Shown in pieces: positions 63,601 to 64,000 of a DNA stretch of 64,000 nucleotides; position 1 is the stretch's first letter; the number at the start of each line of letters is the position of its first letter. The stretch comes from Polydactylus sextarius (Eukaryota > Chordata > Actinopteri > Polynemidae): assembly GCA_016801845.1 (NCBI GenBank), contig CM028927.1, positions 17,732,501-17,796,500 of the forward strand. The letters run 5' to 3'. Below the pieces are notes generated by a model that made no database searches, was not told the DNA's origin, and saw nothing but the letters and a program-made list of their open reading frames with translations. A program made the translations under genes and the position numbers.

Positions 63601-63973
63601 TGAGATTTGTAATTGGGAGAGTAAACTTTTCCCCAAAGCAAACTCAAAGTTGACTTAAACCTTTTTTTTTTTTTTTTTTTTTAATTTTGTTGTTATTCAT
63701 GGGAAGAAAAGATCTGAAAACATCATGTCAGAGTTAATAATCAGAGCTTATGTATTATTTCAGAGGAGGAAAAAGCCCAAGGAGAAACCAGCTGCTAGTG
63801 TCCAGTCAGAGGAAGTGGCGTTGGCGGCGGCGGCGGTTGTGGCGGCAGCGGTGGTGGTGAAAGAGTCTGTAGCCGTTGGACACGAGCCACCGTGTCCAGC
63901 GGTGAAGAAGAGGAAGAGACGACCTCTTAAAGCTGCAATGAAGGAAAGTGTGACTGCGGCAGGAAACACGAAG
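60655..63973 (+). CDS. Unrecognised single-pass membrane protein, N-terminal part
   Basis: Three exons in frame: 60655-60814, 61460-61497, 63764-63973, with donors GCAG|GTAGGT, CTCAG|GTGAGG and CGAAG|GTGAGG. They give 136 residues, and the gene continues past the right edge. Residues 1-16 (MDILTTWAVTNPAVAR) are followed by one hydrophobic segment at about 17-37 rich in Leu and Val, then FCCYTWNQSSSSSLERYLA. There is no cleavable-signal look; an N-out, signal-anchor topology is possible. The third exon is basic (RRKKPKEKP, KKRKRRPLK) and has an Ala/Val run encoded by GCG/GTG triplets. Short N-end, one membrane helix and a Lys-rich tail resemble ER proteins such as RRBP1, MTDH or triadin in layout only; I see no sequence match to them. 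It does not resemble R-spondin 2, the human neighbour of EIF3E. The start ATG (AGGATGG) has a good context. Confidence 0.75.
61498..63763 (+). other. Intron 2 of the unrecognised membrane-protein gene
   Basis: Mostly unique sequence. A stretch near 61790-61880 (AAACCGATGTGGGATTTTTT, then GGCCGATGTTGATG) resembles a common fish non-autonomous DNA element. A smooth segment at 63430-63655 could be conserved non-coding DNA. A T22 tract lies at 63661-63682. No extra exon with good splice sites was found, but a short one could be missed. Confidence 0.45.
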
Positions 63974-64000
63974 GTGAGGAACTTTTTCTCCATACGTGTC

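Overview
The window is nuclear DNA from a ray-finned fish. Spliced vertebrate genes with GT-AG introns sit in AT-rich, CA/TG-microsatellite-rich intergenic DNA, together with teleost-style tRNA-derived SINEs, LINE tails, hAT-like elements and short tandem arrays. The exact species cannot be read from the sequence; a percomorph-like teleost is a reasonable guess.

Five protein-coding genes are supported. From left to right they are: the last coding exon of nudcd1 (+, 2673-2962); trhr, the thyrotropin-releasing hormone receptor (-, two coding exons, 15194-17321, 402 aa); tmem74 (+, one coding exon, 29643-30440, 265 aa); eif3e, translation initiation factor 3 subunit e (+, 13 coding exons, 50081-59120, 446 aa, complete); and the first three coding exons of an unrecognised single-pass membrane protein (+, from 60655, running off the right edge). 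As I recall the human locus at 8q23, NUDCD1-TRHR-TMEM74-EIF3E has the same order and relative orientations, so this is a conserved syntenic block. EMC2, which lies between TMEM74 and EIF3E in human, was not seen here. The gene after eif3e does not look like RSPO2, the human neighbour.

Layout: 1-2672 is inferred to be the last intron of nudcd1, with a foldback element and a LINE remnant. 2963-12950 lies between the convergent nudcd1 and trhr genes and holds a second foldback copy, a possible conserved non-coding block, a SINE and a 2.8-kb degenerate tandem array carrying nuclear-receptor-like half sites. About 12.95-17.3 kb is trhr with a probable long 3' UTR. 17.3-29.6 kb separates the head-to-head trhr and tmem74 genes and holds CA repeats, a LINE tail, a MITE-like element, conserved-looking segments and a 1.2-kb minisatellite. 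30.4-50.0 kb is gene-poor, with another minisatellite carrying a palindromic hAT-type MITE, four fragments of one SINE family and a dense microsatellite cluster that ends about 85 bp before the eif3e promoter elements. The eif3e introns hold a TIR element (intron 6) and a hAT fragment apparently nested in a foldback element (intron 9).

The genes do not form one pathway: nudcd1 is a NudC-domain cochaperone-type protein, trhr a neuroendocrine GPCR, tmem74 a lysosomal/autophagy membrane protein and eif3e a translation factor. I found no sign of an operon-like, viral, CRISPR or otherwise new molecular system. The most useful leads are the unnamed membrane-protein gene, the foldback MITE family with a nested hAT, and the receptor-element-like palindromes in the tandem array.
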